Shown here: positions 63,667-64,000 of the stretch, one piece after another | How the letters are laid out: every line of letters begins with the position of its first letter | How positions within the stretch are numbered: the stretch's first letter is position 1 | Assembly (NCBI GenBank): GCA_018649885.1 | Contig: JABIHA010000068.1 | Location: forward strand, 45,369 to 109,368 | Direction of reading: 5' to 3' | Origin: Bacteriovoracaceae bacterium | GTDB lineage: Bacteria > Bdellovibrionota > Bacteriovoracia > Bacteriovoracales > Bacteriovoracaceae | DNA: 64,000 bases | The notes under the pieces: generated by a model | Seen by the model: only the letters and a program-made list of their open reading frames with translations | What the model was told of the DNA's origin: nothing | Databases searched by the model: none | Translations under genes and position numbers: made by a program

Positions 63667-63763
63667 ACCTCCAGCATCAAAAGAGTCCAGCGGACTCTTT
63701 TGATGATGAGAGGCATGTGAAAGAGGAGGACTCCCCAGTCCTCCGGGAATCAAGCACCAAAAC
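63667..63763. repeat. 97-bp repeat, copy 1, with two hairpins
   Basis: Begins ACCTCCAGC and ends near CAAGCACCAAAA. It contains CATCAAAAGAGTCC-AGC-GGACTCTTTTGATG (14-bp perfect stem, 63675-63705) and GGAGGACT-CCCC-AGTCCTCC (63725-63744). On the minus strand its end supplies the GGAGG ribosome site of the glycosyltransferase gene. Confidence 0.85.
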
Positions 63764-63877
63764 TCCCAACACCTCTAAACCCAGAATCCGAAAAAACTAT
63801 ACCCCCCAACACCGCAGTCCCTCCGTGCCACCAACTAAGAACCTTCCCTAAAAAAAACCAAAAAAAATAATTGGTGC

Positions 63878-63974
63878 ACCTCCAGCAGCAAAAAAGTCCA
63901 GCGGACTATTTTGATGATGAGAGGTATGTGACTGAGGCAGACTCCCCAGTCTGCCGGGAATCAAGCAACAAAAA
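63878..63974. repeat. 97-bp repeat, copy 2, with covarying hairpin
   Basis: Same length and order as copy 1. The second stem is GGCAGACT-CCCC-AGTCTGCC (63936-63955): two base pairs differ from copy 1 and both are compensated. The first stem keeps 12 of 14 pairs. The sequence between copies (63764-63877) is C/A-rich and carries no gene. Confidence 0.85.
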
Positions 63975-64000
63975 CCGAGGACTTATTTCAAAAATTAACC

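Noticed and set aside
63667..63763. Hammerhead-like GATGATGAG in the end repeat
   Set aside because: The CTGATGA and CGAAA core elements of a hammerhead are not both present.
63495..63851. Plus-strand frame of 118 codons
   Set aside because: It overlaps the start of the glycosyltransferase and the repeat on the other strand, has no ribosome site and odd composition.
1..64000. tRNA, IS element, prophage or origin
   Set aside because: No cloverleaf, transposase, phage structural gene or dnaA-box cluster was recognised by reading; a tRNAscan or profile search was not possible.

Overview
This AT-rich 64 kb window is a chromosomal segment of a Gram-negative bacterium. A long conserved core operon, many signal-peptide-bearing proteins, outer-membrane barrels, secreted hydrolases and several histidine kinases are present. 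The gene content and the core gene order are most like a predatory bacterium of the Bdellovibrionota, particularly the Bacteriovoracales (Halobacteriovorax-like). That placement is an inference from gene content only.

Layout. 1-12 kb: a partial Fic protein, small secreted proteins, a secreted lipase, a GT4 glycosyltransferase, a zinc-ribbon coiled-coil protein, a TolC/RND export pair without an adaptor gene, and a large secreted protein split by a -1 frame change at an A7 run. 12.3-12.6 kb: the RNase P RNA gene. 12.7-15.8 kb: a secreted trypsin-like protease, an exported fumarylacetoacetase-family protein and mutY. 15.8-18.8 kb: an XRE regulator with a small secreted-protein operon (one gene split at a T6 run), divergent from a pentapeptide-repeat gene. 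That gene is followed, one base after its stop codon, by an array of at least ten short hairpins with purine-rich loops and six exact CAAGGATG motifs, ending in a terminator. This looks like an undescribed CsrA-sponge-type RNA and is the main candidate for novelty. 19-24.6 kb: two very large exported proteins of unknown function in one operon.

24.6-41 kb is conserved core: nadC, a short ComEC-like gene, tig, a 182-bp palindromic element, then one long minus-strand operon pyrH-frr-uppS-cdsA-rseP-tsaB-psd-like-pssA-outer membrane protein-truA, preceded by rpsB-tsf (with its own terminator), ftsK and a sensor kinase. The operon joins translation factors, isoprenoid carrier and phospholipid synthesis, and envelope proteolysis.

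41-53 kb is a signalling and respiration region: barrel protein, response regulator with a degenerate HD-GYP domain, diheme and monoheme cytochromes c, a second kinase, a His/Arg/Pro-repeat secreted protein, a CBS-pair protein, a cNMP-fold protein, an FNR-type regulator with all four Fe-S cysteines, and hemN. Three 14-bp sites of the form NTGAT-N4-RTCAT lie before the CBS gene, the cNMP gene and the fnr/hemN divergent pair, defining a probable local FNR regulon.

53-64 kb holds a ROK sugar kinase, a SurA-N-like chaperone, an SH3/barrel protein, an HI0933-family flavoprotein, citrate synthase, a long-chain acyl-CoA ligase, a secreted HEFGH metalloprotease and a GT39-like membrane glycosyltransferase. 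The last is preceded by two 97-bp direct repeats whose stem bases covary. No tRNA, insertion sequence, prophage or CRISPR array was recognised.
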